Shown here one piece after another: positions 16,237-25,663 of a stretch of DNA of 64,000 nt. The DNA comes from an uncultured Pelagibacteraceae bacterium (lineage in GTDB: Bacteria; Pseudomonadota; Alphaproteobacteria; Pelagibacterales; Pelagibacteraceae). The translations under genes and the position numbers were made by a program. Position 1 is the first letter of the stretch. Each line of letters starts with the position of its first letter. The DNA lies in the NCBI GenBank assembly GCA_902580565.1, contig CACHLD010000005.1, positions 1-64,000 on the forward strand, read 5' to 3'. Under the pieces are notes generated by a model that was not told the origin of the DNA, searched no databases, and saw only the letters and a program-made list of their open reading frames with translations.

Positions 16237-17865
16237 TTAATTCAGTTCTTTTGCTTTTTTTCTTAGTTCGAACTTTTGAATTTTTCCAGTGGATGTTTTT
16301 GGAAGGTCACAAAATTCAATTTTTTTGGGCACTTTAAAACCTGCCAATGTTTCTTTACAAAAACTAATAAGTTCACTTTCTGTTACAGATTTATCTTTTA
16401 TAATTTCTATAAATGCACAGGGTACCTCGCCCCACTTTTCATCTGGTTTAGCAACAACTGCGGCAATAGACACAGATGGATGTTTAGAGAGTGTATTCTC
16501 AATTTCTATAGAAGATATATTTTCACCTCCTGATATTATTATATCTTTTGATCTGTCTTGTATTTTTACATAACCATCTGGATGCATAACAGCTAAATCT
16601 CCAGTATGAAACCAACCACCTTTCATAGCTTTATCAGTAGCGTCTTTATCTTTAAAATAGCCTTTCATAACTATATTGCCTCTTATCATTATCTCGCCGA
16701 TTGATTTTCCGTCTTTAGGGACCTCTTTCATTGTTTCAGGGTCCATAATGGTTACACCTTCAGTATTAGGGTATCTAACACCCTGACGAGCTTTTATTTC
16801 ATTTTGTTTATCTTCGTTAAGATCATTCCAAGTTTCGTTCCATGCGCATTGGGTAACATGACCATATGTTTCAGTTAATCCATAAACATGCATTACCTCA
16901 AAACCAAGACTTTTCATCTTTTTAAAGATTATACTTGGTGGTGGAGCTCCAGCTGTTAAAACATAAACTTTATGTTGCAATTTTTTTCTATCTTTTTCCG
17001 GTGCTCCAGTTATCATATTTAAAATAATAGGTGCTCCTCCAAAATGTGTAACATTATATTTTTCTATTAATTCAAAAATTTTTTTTACATCAATATTTCT
17101 TAAACAAATTGTACGGCCTATTAACATAGGAATAGTCCAAGGATATCCCCAGCCATTACAATGAAACATTGGGACAATTGTCAAAAAATTAAGTCTGTTA
17201 GGCATATTCCATGCTGCTGCACTACCTGTTGACATTAAATAAGATCCTCTATGATGGTATACAACGCCTTTAGGATTTCCAGTTGTTCCAGATGTATAGC
17301 TTAGAGATAAAGCTTGCCATTCATCTTCAGGCATTTTCCAGTCATAGTTTTCATCACCTGTATTTAAAAATTCTTCATATTCTAAATCCCCTATTTTTTC
17401 CAATTTAGATTGATCAGCAAATTTATCGTTTATATCTATGATAATAATTTTTCTTTTTATAGAGCCTAAGGCTTTTTTAACTTCAGTGTGGAGTTGACGA
17501 TCAACTACTAATACTTTAGTTTCCGCATGCTCTAAAATGTAAGAAATAGTTTTAGCATCTAATCTAATATTTATAGTATTTAATACCGCTCCAGTCATAG
17601 GAACTGAATAATGAGCTTCAAATATTTCGGGCGTATTGAATGCTAAAAATGATACTGTGTCACCTTTTTTTATTCCGATTTTTGTTAGGGCACTAGCAAA
17701 TTTAACACATCTTTTATAAACTTCTATCCAACTATATTTTCGATCCTCGTAAATTATAGCTTCGTAATTTGGATAAATATCTTTTGCTCTTTTTAAAAAT
17801 GTTAATGGTGTTAAAGGAACAAAATTAGCTTTATTTTTATCTAAATCTTTTTCGTATACGTTCAT
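16237..17865 (-). CDS. dmdB: Acyl-CoA ligase, candidate methylmercaptopropionate-CoA ligase (DmdB-like)
   Basis: This AMP-forming acyl-CoA synthetase has 542 residues, close to DmdB and other medium-chain ligases. It contains the P-loop YTSGTTGNPKGV (about 190-201), the acyl-site motif VYGLTETYG, the hinge GWFHTGDLAV, DRSKDIIISGGENIS and the C-terminal catalytic lysine in KTSTGKIQK. It would activate a short-chain acid with ATP and CoA. Its position two to four genes upstream of dmdA and right next to a DmdC-like dehydrogenase supports methylmercaptopropionate as substrate. Related ligases with other medium-chain substrates cannot be excluded. Confidence 0.75.
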   Translation of the reverse strand: MNVYEKDLDKNKANFVPLTPLTFLKRAKDIYPNYEAIIYEDRKYSWIEVYKRCVKFASALTKIGIKKGDTVSFLAFNTPEIFEAHYSVPMTGAVLNTINIRLDAKTISYILEHAETKVLVVDRQLHTEVKKALGSIKRKIIIIDINDKFADQSKLEKIGDLEYEEFLNTGDENYDWKMPEDEWQALSLSYTSGTTGNPKGVVYHHRGSYLMSTGSAAAWNMPNRLNFLTIVPMFHCNGWGYPWTIPMLIGRTICLRNIDVKKIFELIEKYNVTHFGGAPIILNMITGAPEKDRKKLQHKVYVLTAGAPPPSIIFKKMKSLGFEVMHVYGLTETYGHVTQCAWNETWNDLNEDKQNEIKARQGVRYPNTEGVTIMDPETMKEVPKDGKSIGEIMIRGNIVMKGYFKDKDATDKAMKGGWFHTGDLAVMHPDGYVKIQDRSKDIIISGGENISSIEIENTLSKHPSVSIAAVVAKPDEKWGEVPCAFIEIIKDKSVTESELISFCKETLAGFKVPKKIEFCDLPKTSTGKIQKFELRKKAKELN

Positions 17866-17867
17866 TA

Positions 17868-19628
17868 TTAATGAAATTTAGCTTTCATAATACTCTCACT
17901 ACCAGTTATTGCTGATTGATAGTGACTATCAACTCTTGGAAATATTTTATCAAAAAAATACTTAGCTGTATTAATTTTTTCATTATAAAAATCTTTATTT
18001 TTATTGGAATTTTTAAAACTTATCTTAGTCATCTTTAACCATGAGAAACCTAAAGAAACATAACCAAGAACTTTCAAAAAATCGTTACAAGCTGCACTTA
18101 CATCATCTTTTTGAATTTTTAATTTTTGTTCTAAGTATTTGGCAAAATTTAACAGTGTAATTATTTTTTTTTCAAGGATATCTGAAAAGTTTTTTAATTC
18201 AGGGTTGTCTTTATTGTTGTTAATTTCATTTCTAATTAAATTAACAAATTTGTCTAAGATTTTATTTGATAATACTTTTCTAAATACTAGATCTATAGCT
18301 TGAACAGAATTTGTACCCTCATAAATAGGTGTAATCCTATTATCACGATATAATTGTTCAATACCTTGATCTCTTGTATAACCATAGCCACCAAAAACCT
18401 GTATTGCTTCATTGGTAATTTCCATTCCCATATCTGAAAAAAAAGATTTTACCACTGGTGTCATTAAAGAAACCATATCATCGGCCTCTTTCTTAATTTT
18501 TTCATTAGAATGATTTAAACTTACATCTACTTGTTGAGACAACCAAAAAGCTAAGGATCTTTGGCCTTCGATTAATGACTTCATTGTCATTAAACTTCTT
18601 CTTATATCAGCGTGTTTTATAATTAAATCTGTTTCATTGTTTGTATTATCATTTGATTTTCCCTGTTTTCTCTCTTTACAATAAGCTAATGAGTTTTGAT
18701 AAGCTGTTTCAGCAATACCTAATCCTTGTATACCAACTATAATTCTCTCCAAATTCATCATTGTAAACATTGAACTTAATCCTTTATTTTCTTTTCCAAT
18801 AAGAAAACCCTTAGCGTTATCGAAATTTAACACACAAGTAGGAGAACCTTTGATGCCCATTTTTGTTTCAATTGATAAAGTACTTACTCCATTTCTTGAG
18901 CCTACAGATCCATTTTCATTTACATTAAATTTTGGAACTAAAAATAAACTAATACCTTTAGTGCCATGAGGAGATCCAGGTACTTTTGCTAAAACTAAAT
19001 GTATTATATTTTCTGTTAAATCATGATCTCCTGATGTAATAAATATTTTTTGACCAGTTAAAGAAAATGATCCATCACTATTTTTAATTGCTTTTGTTTT
19101 AATTAAACCTAAATCTGTTCCACATTGAGACTCAGTTAAGCACATTGTTCCACTCCATTTGCCCTCTACTATTTTTGGAAGAAATTTTTCTTTAATTTTT
19201 TCATCAGCATGATGGAGTATACAATTATAGGCTCCAATACTTAATTCACTATATAGTTTAAATGACAAACTTGCAGATGATAACATTTCTTCAAAAAAAG
19301 TACTTACCGTTTTAGGCATCCCTTGACCACCATATTTAGGATCACACGAAAGTGATGTCCAGCCATCATTTATAAATTTGTTGTAGGCTTCTTTATAACC
19401 TGGAGGAGATCTAACAATACCATTTTCATAAACACACGGGTTATCATCTCCAGCTTTTGCTAAAGGATGAACAATATCTTGGTTAATTTTTGCTGCTTGA
19501 ACTAAAATATCTTTAACTAAGTCTGAGTTAATTTCTTTGAACTTATCTATTTCTTTATATTCTTTGTTATCTTTAAGATTATCAAAAAGAAACATCATAT
19601 CTTCAACTGGCGCATTATATGTAGTCAT
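17868..19628 (-). CDS. dmdC: Acyl-CoA dehydrogenase, candidate methylmercaptopropionyl-CoA dehydrogenase (DmdC-like)
   Basis: The 586-residue flavoprotein is a long acyl-CoA dehydrogenase of the DmdC type. It has the substrate and FAD motifs MCLTESQCGTDLG (about 160-172) and QVFGGYGYTRDQGIEQLYRD, and the presumed catalytic Glu in ITPIYEGTNSVQA. About 120 extra C-terminal residues set it apart from ordinary 380-residue enzymes, as in DmdC. It would oxidise methylmercaptopropionyl-CoA to methylthioacryloyl-CoA and pass electrons to ETF. It is packed between the fused dehydrogenase/hydratase and the DmdB-like ligase. A long-chain acyl-CoA substrate is the main alternative. Confidence 0.76.
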   Translation of the reverse strand: MTTYNAPVEDMMFLFDNLKDNKEYKEIDKFKEINSDLVKDILVQAAKINQDIVHPLAKAGDDNPCVYENGIVRSPPGYKEAYNKFINDGWTSLSCDPKYGGQGMPKTVSTFFEEMLSSASLSFKLYSELSIGAYNCILHHADEKIKEKFLPKIVEGKWSGTMCLTESQCGTDLGLIKTKAIKNSDGSFSLTGQKIFITSGDHDLTENIIHLVLAKVPGSPHGTKGISLFLVPKFNVNENGSVGSRNGVSTLSIETKMGIKGSPTCVLNFDNAKGFLIGKENKGLSSMFTMMNLERIIVGIQGLGIAETAYQNSLAYCKERKQGKSNDNTNNETDLIIKHADIRRSLMTMKSLIEGQRSLAFWLSQQVDVSLNHSNEKIKKEADDMVSLMTPVVKSFFSDMGMEITNEAIQVFGGYGYTRDQGIEQLYRDNRITPIYEGTNSVQAIDLVFRKVLSNKILDKFVNLIRNEINNNKDNPELKNFSDILEKKIITLLNFAKYLEQKLKIQKDDVSAACNDFLKVLGYVSLGFSWLKMTKISFKNSNKNKDFYNEKINTAKYFFDKIFPRVDSHYQSAITGSESIMKAKFH

Positions 19629-21851
19629 TTAGTTTACCAATGGTTTTCCTGTACTTAATGTATAAGTAATTCTATCTTGAGTTTTCTTATTTTCGATTAA
19701 TTTCATAAAACTGTTTAATTCTAATTTATACATTTGATCCTCTGTTACTTCTTTATTTAAATCTGTATCTCCACCACTTAAAACATATGCTAATTCTTTG
19801 CCTACTTCCATACCGTGATCTAGAATCTTTTTATCATTATATAATGCTTCAAGTATTTTGTGCATCTTTTCTCTAACATTTTTTCCAGATAATTTAAATT
19901 TACATTCATTTGGAGGAGACATATTTACGTTTTTATTAAGCAATTTTCTAGCAGCAGGTAACAATTCGTTTCTATTAATAATAACATTATAATTATTGTC
20001 TAAAAATAATAAAGGTTTAGCCTCTTGAGGAGAAGAAGCAGTTTTCGCATAACCTATAATATCAAAAACTTTTAATGATGCATAATCTGGATCAGACTTA
20101 GCATCTTTTGTCTGTGACCATCTCCAAAGTAATTCTTTACATCCACCTCCTGCAGGAACTAAACCAACAATAGTTTCTACAAGGCCCATTACAATATTAG
20201 TATGTGAAACAACATGATTGCTTTGAAGGACTACTTCTTCTCCTCCACCTAAAGCTAGACCAGATGGTGCAGATATGACTGGGTTTTTACAATACTTAAG
20301 ATGTTTGCAAGTTTCTTGAAAATATTTAATAAATTTTTCTACAGATTTTAAATCATTATTTTTAATAAATTTCATTACATAGTTAAGATTAACACCAGCA
20401 GAAAATTGCATACTTTCATTCATAATTATCAAAGGTTTATCAGTAGCTTTTTGTAAAGCATCCATAGAATTATAATCTAATGCATTAGCTTTTGTATTAA
20501 ATTCAACTATATTAAAGTCTTTAAATCTGAATATTTCTGCTGAGTCATTTTTGTCCAATTTGATAACTGTTTTCTTAATTTTTCCAAGAGTCTGTAAATC
20601 TGTATATTTTTGCCTTTCGTCATAAAAATTATCTAATTTTTTTTCTTTTAAATTTTTTAAAAATTTATTGTCATTTAGATTTTCACACTTTAAAAAAAAA
20701 TTTTTTAATCCTATAGACTCAAGCATTTCAAAAGGGCCCATAGACCAATTAAAACCTAGTCTTAAAGCCTCATCTATATCATTATATTCATCTGTAATTG
20801 CAGGCACCAAAGAAGAAGAATACAAGATAATTTTTGATAATACTGACCAAGCGTACTTTCCATATTTATCATTTCTATTAATTAATTCTAAAAGATTAAT
20901 TTTATCGATTTTTAAATCAATCTTTTTTACAGGAAAATATTCATTTTTTTTTAAGTCAAGGGCTTCCAAAATTTTTTTATTATTTGATTTATTCATTCTA
21001 TAAAAACCTCCCTTACCTTTTCTTCCAGTATATCCAGTTTCAATTAATTTTTTAATAACAGACAAGCCAGTTACAACTTTTTGAAACTCATCTTTTTTTG
21101 ATAATTCTTTTTGGAAACTTTTTAAAACATCTGACATCAAATCTATGCCTATTAAATCGTATAAAGCAAAAACACCTGTCTTGGGTATACCCATAGGTCT
21201 ACCAAAAACAGCATCAGCTTCTTCTACCGAAAGACTCATATTAACGGCTTCAGTCATTGCAACTTGCATAGCGTAAACGCCTATTCTATTACCTAAGAAA
21301 CCAGGAGTGTCACCACAAATTATTACACCTTTGCCAAGTTTTTCTTCACAAAATTTCTTTAATGAATTTATCTTATTTAAATCATTTGACTTTTCTCTAA
21401 CTATTTCTAACAATCCCATATATCTTACAGGATTAAAAAAGTGAGTTATACAAAAGTCTTTTTTGTCTTCCAGATTAGATTTTTCTGATAAAACTTTCAA
21501 AGGAATTGTAGATGTGTTAGATGAAACTATAGAGTCTTTTTTTCTTTTATCAAAAATCTTTTTATAAATTTGATGTTTAATATCAATACGTTCAACAACT
21601 GCTTCTATTATCCAGTCAGCGTCAGCAACGTTATCGAAGTCTTCATCGATATTACCAATTTTTAAACTTTTAATTTTATCTTTTTCAAATAATAAAGGTG
21701 GTCTAGATTTTAAAATTCTTTCTTTAGCATTTTCTACAATTTCTGTTTTTAAATCAAGTAATACAACTGGTATGTCAGCGTTACATAAATGGGCTGCTAT
21801 ACCGCTTCCCATTGTACCAGAGCCTATCACAACAACTTTATTAATATTCAT
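19629..21851 (-). CDS. FadN-type 3-hydroxyacyl-CoA dehydrogenase / enoyl-CoA hydratase fusion
   Basis: The 740-residue protein has a 3-hydroxyacyl-CoA dehydrogenase half first and a crotonase half last, the FadN-type order opposite to Fad[14 protein letters not shown] (about 10-22) binds NAD, and His137 in THFFNPV is catalytic. In the C-terminal half Glu539 (GGGEE) and Glu559 (LVETIVG) occupy the two hydratase positions, 20 residues apart, so the hydratase should be active. It heads the ten-gene operon. No ribosome site is visible: only 6 nt separate its ATG from the encoded CCA end of tRNA-Pro. It could hydrate methylthioacryloyl-CoA or serve general beta-oxidation. Confidence 0.9.
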   Translation of the reverse strand: MNINKVVVIGSGTMGSGIAAHLCNADIPVVLLDLKTEIVENAKERILKSRPPLLFEKDKIKSLKIGNIDEDFDNVADADWIIEAVVERIDIKHQIYKKIFDKRKKDSIVSSNTSTIPLKVLSEKSNLEDKKDFCITHFFNPVRYMGLLEIVREKSNDLNKINSLKKFCEEKLGKGVIICGDTPGFLGNRIGVYAMQVAMTEAVNMSLSVEEADAVFGRPMGIPKTGVFALYDLIGIDLMSDVLKSFQKELSKKDEFQKVVTGLSVIKKLIETGYTGRKGKGGFYRMNKSNNKKILEALDLKKNEYFPVKKIDLKIDKINLLELINRNDKYGKYAWSVLSKIILYSSSLVPAITDEYNDIDEALRLGFNWSMGPFEMLESIGLKNFFLKCENLNDNKFLKNLKEKKLDNFYDERQKYTDLQTLGKIKKTVIKLDKNDSAEIFRFKDFNIVEFNTKANALDYNSMDALQKATDKPLIIMNESMQFSAGVNLNYVMKFIKNNDLKSVEKFIKYFQETCKHLKYCKNPVISAPSGLALGGGEEVVLQSNHVVSHTNIVMGLVETIVGLVPAGGGCKELLWRWSQTKDAKSDPDYASLKVFDIIGYAKTASSPQEAKPLLFLDNNYNVIINRNELLPAARKLLNKNVNMSPPNECKFKLSGKNVREKMHKILEALYNDKKILDHGMEVGKELAYVLSGGDTDLNKEVTEDQMYKLELNSFMKLIENKKTQDRITYTLSTGKPLVN

Positions 21852-21857
21852 AATGAA

Positions 21858-21934
<77 letters not shown>

Positions 21935-21944
21935 AACGACTGTT

Positions 21945-21973
21945 TTTATAGGTTAATTATGCCTTTTTGGCAA
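21945..21973 (-). promoter_or_regulatory. Candidate sigma70 promoter for tRNA-Pro and the DMSP-type operon
   Basis: On the minus strand, TTGCCA (21973-21968) and TATAAA (21950-21945) are separated by 17 bp, each one mismatch from consensus. The expected start point near 21938 is only a few bases before the tRNA-Pro 5' end. No comparable promoter fits between the tRNA and the first operon gene, since only 6 nt are available. Confidence 0.5.
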
Positions 21974-21994
21974 TTGAAAGATAGCCTCTATAGA
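21967..21994 (+). promoter_or_regulatory. Candidate sigma70 promoter for nhaA
   Basis: TTGGCA (21967-21972) and TATAGA (21989-21994) are separated by 16 bp and precede the nhaA ATG by 14 bp. The -35 box overlaps that of the divergent tRNA-Pro promoter, on the quasi-palindrome TTGGCAA, so the two promoters may compete. The resulting leader would be very short. Confidence 0.35.
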
Positions 21995-22008
21995 AGTAAA
22001 TAATAGCT

Positions 22009-23181
22009 ATGATCCAACACATTACAAAACCTTTTAAATACTTTTTCAAGTTAGAAGCTGCTTCAGGTTTGGTTTTACTTTTTGCTGCTATTCTTGCTCT
22101 GATAATAAGTAACGGAAGTTTTAGTGAAGTATACTTTTCTACATTAGATAAATACATAGTATTAGGATTTAAAGATTTTGGATTAAAATTAAGTGTACTT
22201 CATTGGATAAATGATGTGCTAATGGCCATATTTTTTTTCTTTGTTTCATTAGAAATAAAAAGAGAATTTTTACAAGGAGAACTTTCTAATCCTAAACAAG
22301 CATTGCTACCAATTATTGGTGCAGTTGGTGGAATGGCTATACCCGCACTATTTTATATTGTTATTAATTATTCAAATAGTGAAACACTAAATGGGTGGGC
22401 TATACCATCGGCTACTGATATAGCTTTTTCTTTAGGTGTTTTATCTCTTTTGGGAAAAAGAGTTCCAATTTCTTTAAAAGTTTTTTTAACTGCTTTAGCT
22501 ATTATTGATGATTTAGGAGCTATAGTTATCATAGCTTTCTTTTATTCAGGAAATATAGAAATTAAATATTTAATTCTTATGTTTATATCTGTAGTTATTT
22601 TAATAGGATTCAATAAACTTAAGATAATAAAATTTCTACCTTATTTAGTAGTCGGAGTTTTACTTTGGGACTTTACCCATCAATCAGGAATACACGCGAC
22701 AATAGCTGGAGTTTTATTAGCACTCACAATTCCACATAATACAAAAAAAAACAAAGATTCTTTATTATTAAAATTAGAACATGCTCTGTCACCTTATGTA
22801 GCTTTTTTGATAATGCCTATATTTGCTTTTGCCAATGCAGGAGTTTCTTTAGAGGGATTAACATTTGCCTCATTGTTGAACCCTGTTCCGCTAGGTATTG
22901 TATTAGGTTTATTTTTTGGAAAACAAATAGGAGTTTTTGTACTTTCTTATTTAGCGGTAAAATTAAAGATTGCAGATAAACCTAATAATTCAACTTGGCC
23001 AGCGTTATATGGAGTATCGATTTTAACTGGTATAGGTTTTACAATGAGTCTTTTTGTTGGGAACTTAGCATTCATAAATAATATGGAATATATGAACGGA
23101 GTAAAAATAGGTGTTTTAACTGGTTCTCTTCTTTCAACTTTATTTGGGTATTTTTTATTACTTATTTTTTCAAAAAAATGA
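22009..23181 (+). CDS. nhaA: Na+/H+ antiporter NhaA
   Basis: NhaA exports Na+ in exchange for protons across the inner membrane. The 390-residue protein has about twelve hydrophobic helices and the ion-binding aspartates expected for the family: Asp137 in PSATDIAFSLGVL and the pair Asp167-Asp168 in AIIDDLGAIVI. The pH-sensor type N-terminus EAASGLVLLFAA is also seen. It is divergent from tRNA-Pro and overlaps the next gene by 4 bp (ATGA). Sodium export suits a marine cell. The call is secure. Confidence 0.95.
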   Translation: MIQHITKPFKYFFKLEAASGLVLLFAAILALIISNGSFSEVYFSTLDKYIVLGFKDFGLKLSVLHWINDVLMAIFFFFVSLEIKREFLQGELSNPKQALLPIIGAVGGMAIPALFYIVINYSNSETLNGWAIPSATDIAFSLGVLSLLGKRVPISLKVFLTALAIIDDLGAIVIIAFFYSGNIEIKYLILMFISVVILIGFNKLKIIKFLPYLVVGVLLWDFTHQSGIHATIAGVLLALTIPHNTKKNKDSLLLKLEHALSPYVAFLIMPIFAFANAGVSLEGLTFASLLNPVPLGIVLGLFFGKQIGVFVLSYLAVKLKIADKPNNSTWPALYGVSILTGIGFTMSLFVGNLAFINNMEYMNGVKIGVLTGSLLSTLFGYFLLLIFSKK

Positions 23182-23582
23182 TTAACCCAAAAATTATAAA
23201 AATTGCTTCTTTTACAAATAATTCTGGATTAAAGAATAAATTTACTCATAAAACTTCTATAAAAAACTCATTGTGCGGAGATTATATAAAGATAGAGATC
23301 ATTGCTGATCAATCAAAAATTAAATCTATGAGATATGAGACTGATGCTTGTATTTTGTGTGAAGCGTCCGCAAGTCTATTATCAAGAAAAATACAAAATA
23401 ATAAGATTAAAGATTTGACAAAAGAAATTAAAAGATTGAAAATGATTAAGAAAAATTCAAATTATGTATTACCAAAAAAATTTAAAGAATTTAAAGAACT
23501 AATAAACAAAAAAAATATCAATAGATTTAATTGTGTCATATTGCCTATGGATGCTTTTTTAAAAGCATTTAAGATAAAATAA
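23178..23582 (+). CDS. SufU/NifU-type Fe-S cluster scaffold protein
   Basis: The 134-residue protein resembles the IscU/SufU scaffold fold. Cys33 and Asp35 (SLCGDYI), Cys58 (DACILCEASAS) and Cys119 (RFNCVILP) occupy the cluster-ligand positions of SufU, and ETDACILCEASAS aligns with the usual GCSISMASAS-like loop. It should take part in Fe-S cluster assembly or sulfur transfer in the cytoplasm. It starts in an ATGA overlap with nhaA and ends on the start of the peroxidase gene (TAATG). The other suf genes are not in the window, so its exact partner is unknown. Confidence 0.82.
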   Translation: MINPKIIKIASFTNNSGLKNKFTHKTSIKNSLCGDYIKIEIIADQSKIKSMRYETDACILCEASASLLSRKIQNNKIKDLTKEIKRLKMIKKNSNYVLPKKFKEFKELINKKNINRFNCVILPMDAFLKAFKIK

Positions 23583-24127
23583 TGTTTAAGAAATTTTTTT
23601 TTTTAATTATTATGCTTAGTTTTTTTACAAAAGTGTCAGGAAATTATTCAAGCTTAGCATATGATTACAAGTTTAATAGTATAAATGGAGATTCGATAAA
23701 ACTTAAAGACTTTAAAGATAAGGTAATAGTGGTCGTAAATGTTGCCAGTCGATGTGGTTACACTCCTCAATATGAGGATTTGCAGATACTTTGGAGTAAA
23801 TACAAAAATCAAAATTTAGTTGTAATTGGTGTTCCTACAAATAATTTTAGACAAGAACCAGGCTCAAATAAGGAAATTAAAGAATTTTGCGAGACGAACT
23901 TTGGTATTGATTTTCCAATGACTGAAAAAGTAAATGTTATAGGAAACAAAGTTCATCCCTTCTATAAATGGGCAAAAGATAATTACGGAATTGGAGCTAT
24001 ACCAAAATGGAATTTTCACAAAATAATAGTAGGTAAAGATGGAAAAATTGCAGGAACTTTTGCTTCATTTACAAAGCCTACATCAAAAAAATTTTTAAAA
24101 TTAATCGATACTGAGATTAAAAATTAA
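23582..24127 (+). CDS. Exported glutathione peroxidase-like thiol peroxidase
   Basis: The 181-residue protein is a glutathione peroxidase homologue with cysteine instead of selenocysteine. Cys58 sits in NVASRCGYTPQY, and the other family motifs GVPTNNFRQEPGS (Gln of the active site) and WNFHKIIVGKDG are present. The first 20 residues (MFKKFFFLIIMLSFFTKVSG) look like a signal peptide, so it should work in the periplasm. It starts on the stop of the scaffold gene and its 3' end overlaps the convergent metallohydrolase by 11 bp. Such enzymes often use thioredoxin rather than glutathione. Confidence 0.9.
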   Translation: MFKKFFFLIIMLSFFTKVSGNYSSLAYDYKFNSINGDSIKLKDFKDKVIVVVNVASRCGYTPQYEDLQILWSKYKNQNLVVIGVPTNNFRQEPGSNKEIKEFCETNFGIDFPMTEKVNVIGNKVHPFYKWAKDNYGIGAIPKWNFHKIIVGKDGKIAGTFASFTKPTSKKFLKLIDTEIKN

Positions 24128-24884
24128 AAGATAAACCATCGTAAGCAGGTATTACGTTTTTAGGTAATTCTTTTTTAAGTATTTTATAATCTAGATCTGT
24201 ATGAAGATTGGTTAAAATAGTTTTTTTGGGTTTAACTTCATTTATCAGATTTAAAGCATCTTGGTAGTTAAAATGAGAAGGATGTTTTTCAATTTTTAAA
24301 CAATCAATGATTAAATAGTTAAGATTATATAAATTGTTTAAAGAGGATAATGGTATTTTATTACAGTCGCTAATGTATGCTACTTTTTTAAAAAGAAAGC
24401 CTGATGCCTTTATCATACCATGAATTACGTCAAAAGCTCTAACTTTTAAAATTTTTTTACCTATTTTTATTTTAAAATTATCCTTAACTATATTTGATGT
24501 CATAATTGGTTTATAACCAAATCTAGGTTTGAAACAAAATAAGTATTTTTTTATTAACGAATTCATTGTTTTTTTACTTCCATAAACTGGGATTTTTTTT
24601 TTATTTTTCCAAAAGAAGGGGCGCATTTCAAAAATTCCTGAAGTTTGATCAGAATGGTCATGTGTATACATTATTGCATCCAAGGAAGTGATCTTGTTCT
24701 TTAAAAATTGATACTTAATATCCGGAGATGTATCTATTAAAATAGATAGTCCGTTATAATAAAAATGAGCACAACATCTTGTTCTAACATTTTTTGGAGT
24801 CTTTTTTAAATTACCTTTATAATTAGTAATCCATGGGCTACCCAAAGAACTACCACAACCAAGAATAGTGAATTTGTTTTTCAA
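24117..24884 (-). CDS. MBL-fold metallo-hydrolase, PhnP-like
   Basis: The 255-residue protein is a metallo-beta-lactamase fold hydrolase. It starts with FTILGCGSSLGSP, has CAHFYYNGLSILIDTSPD and the metal motif YTHDHSDQTSGI, in which Gln replaces the usual last His, as is normal in this alphaproteobacterial subgroup. Later histidines lie in FDVIHGM, HPSHFNY and LTNLHTDLDY. PhnP members cleave cyclic phosphodiesters, but the substrate here is unknown. It follows tatD with an ATGA overlap, a pairing common in alphaproteobacteria. Confidence 0.85.
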   Translation of the reverse strand: MKNKFTILGCGSSLGSPWITNYKGNLKKTPKNVRTRCCAHFYYNGLSILIDTSPDIKYQFLKNKITSLDAIMYTHDHSDQTSGIFEMRPFFWKNKKKIPVYGSKKTMNSLIKKYLFCFKPRFGYKPIMTSNIVKDNFKIKIGKKILKVRAFDVIHGMIKASGFLFKKVAYISDCNKIPLSSLNNLYNLNYLIIDCLKIEKHPSHFNYQDALNLINEVKPKKTILTNLHTDLDYKILKKELPKNVIPAYDGLSFNF

Positions 24885-25663
24885 CTTAGGTTACCAAAGA
24901 GTTTAAAAAAATTTTGAGTAGTTATTTCAGACAAATTTTTAAACGAAATATTTTTTAATTTAGATAAAAATTTAACTGTATGCACAATATAACTTGGCTC
25001 ATTTGGTTTTCCACGTAATGGTTCAGGTGCTAAATAAGGAGCGTCAGTCTCAACCAATAATCTGTCAAGAGGAATTTGTTTAAATGTATTTGCTAGTTCT
25101 TGAGATTTTTTAAAAGTAACTACACCGCTTGCAGAAATATAAGCTCCTATATCAAGTAATTTAAAAGCAAATTCTTTTGATCCAGTAAAACAATGAATTA
25201 AAATTTTAAGATTTTCTTTTTTAACCGCTTTACTTAAAATTTCAAAAGTTTCATTTTCGGCAGATCTTGTATGAACAATAATTGGTAAATTGGTTTTTTT
25301 TGATGCATTTATATGTTCTAAAAAAGAGTCTATTTGATCTTTTTTTGCAGAATGATTGTAATAGAAATCTAATCCACTTTCACCAATTCCTATAATTTTA
25401 TTGTTTTTTTTAACATTTTTTACAATATCATTAAAATTTATATTTTTATGATTCTTTGCTTCATGTGGATGAATTCCATAAGAACCGTATACACATTTAT
25501 ATTTATCTAAAATTTTCAAAATATTTTCAAAACTTTTATCTTCTGTTGATATTGTTAATAAGAATTTTATTCCATCCATATTTGCGCGTTTAATTGTTTC
25601 ATCTAAAGATGAAGACATAGGTTCGTATGTAAGATGACAGTGAGAATCAATTATCATTTTCAA
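24881..25663 (-). CDS. tatD: TatD family metal-dependent DNase
   Basis: The 260-residue protein is a TIM-barrel hydrolase of the TatD family, which has DNase or exonuclease activity. DSHCHL near residue 7 supplies two metal-binding histidines, GIGESGLDFYY carries the Glu, IVHTRSAENE and LIHCFTGS supply further histidines, and LLVETDAPYLAPEP ends the active site. The start may be the second Met (MIIDSHCHL), two codons in. It overlaps the end of metG by 17 bp and is coupled to the MBL hydrolase gene. The call is secure; its biological role is poorly known. Confidence 0.92.
   Translation of the reverse strand: MKMIIDSHCHLTYEPMSSSLDETIKRANMDGIKFLLTISTEDKSFENILKILDKYKCVYGSYGIHPHEAKNHKNINFNDIVKNVKKNNKIIGIGESGLDFYYNHSAKKDQIDSFLEHINASKKTNLPIIVHTRSAENETFEILSKAVKKENLKILIHCFTGSKEFAFKLLDIGAYISASGVVTFKKSQELANTFKQIPLDRLLVETDAPYLAPEPLRGKPNEPSYIVHTVKFLSKLKNISFKNLSEITTQNFFKLFGNLS

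Noticed and set aside
24650-24690. Loss of the last His in the MBL metal motif (HDHSDQ)
   Set aside because: Gln at this position is usual for this alphaproteobacterial PhnP-like subgroup as I know it, so it is not an anomaly.
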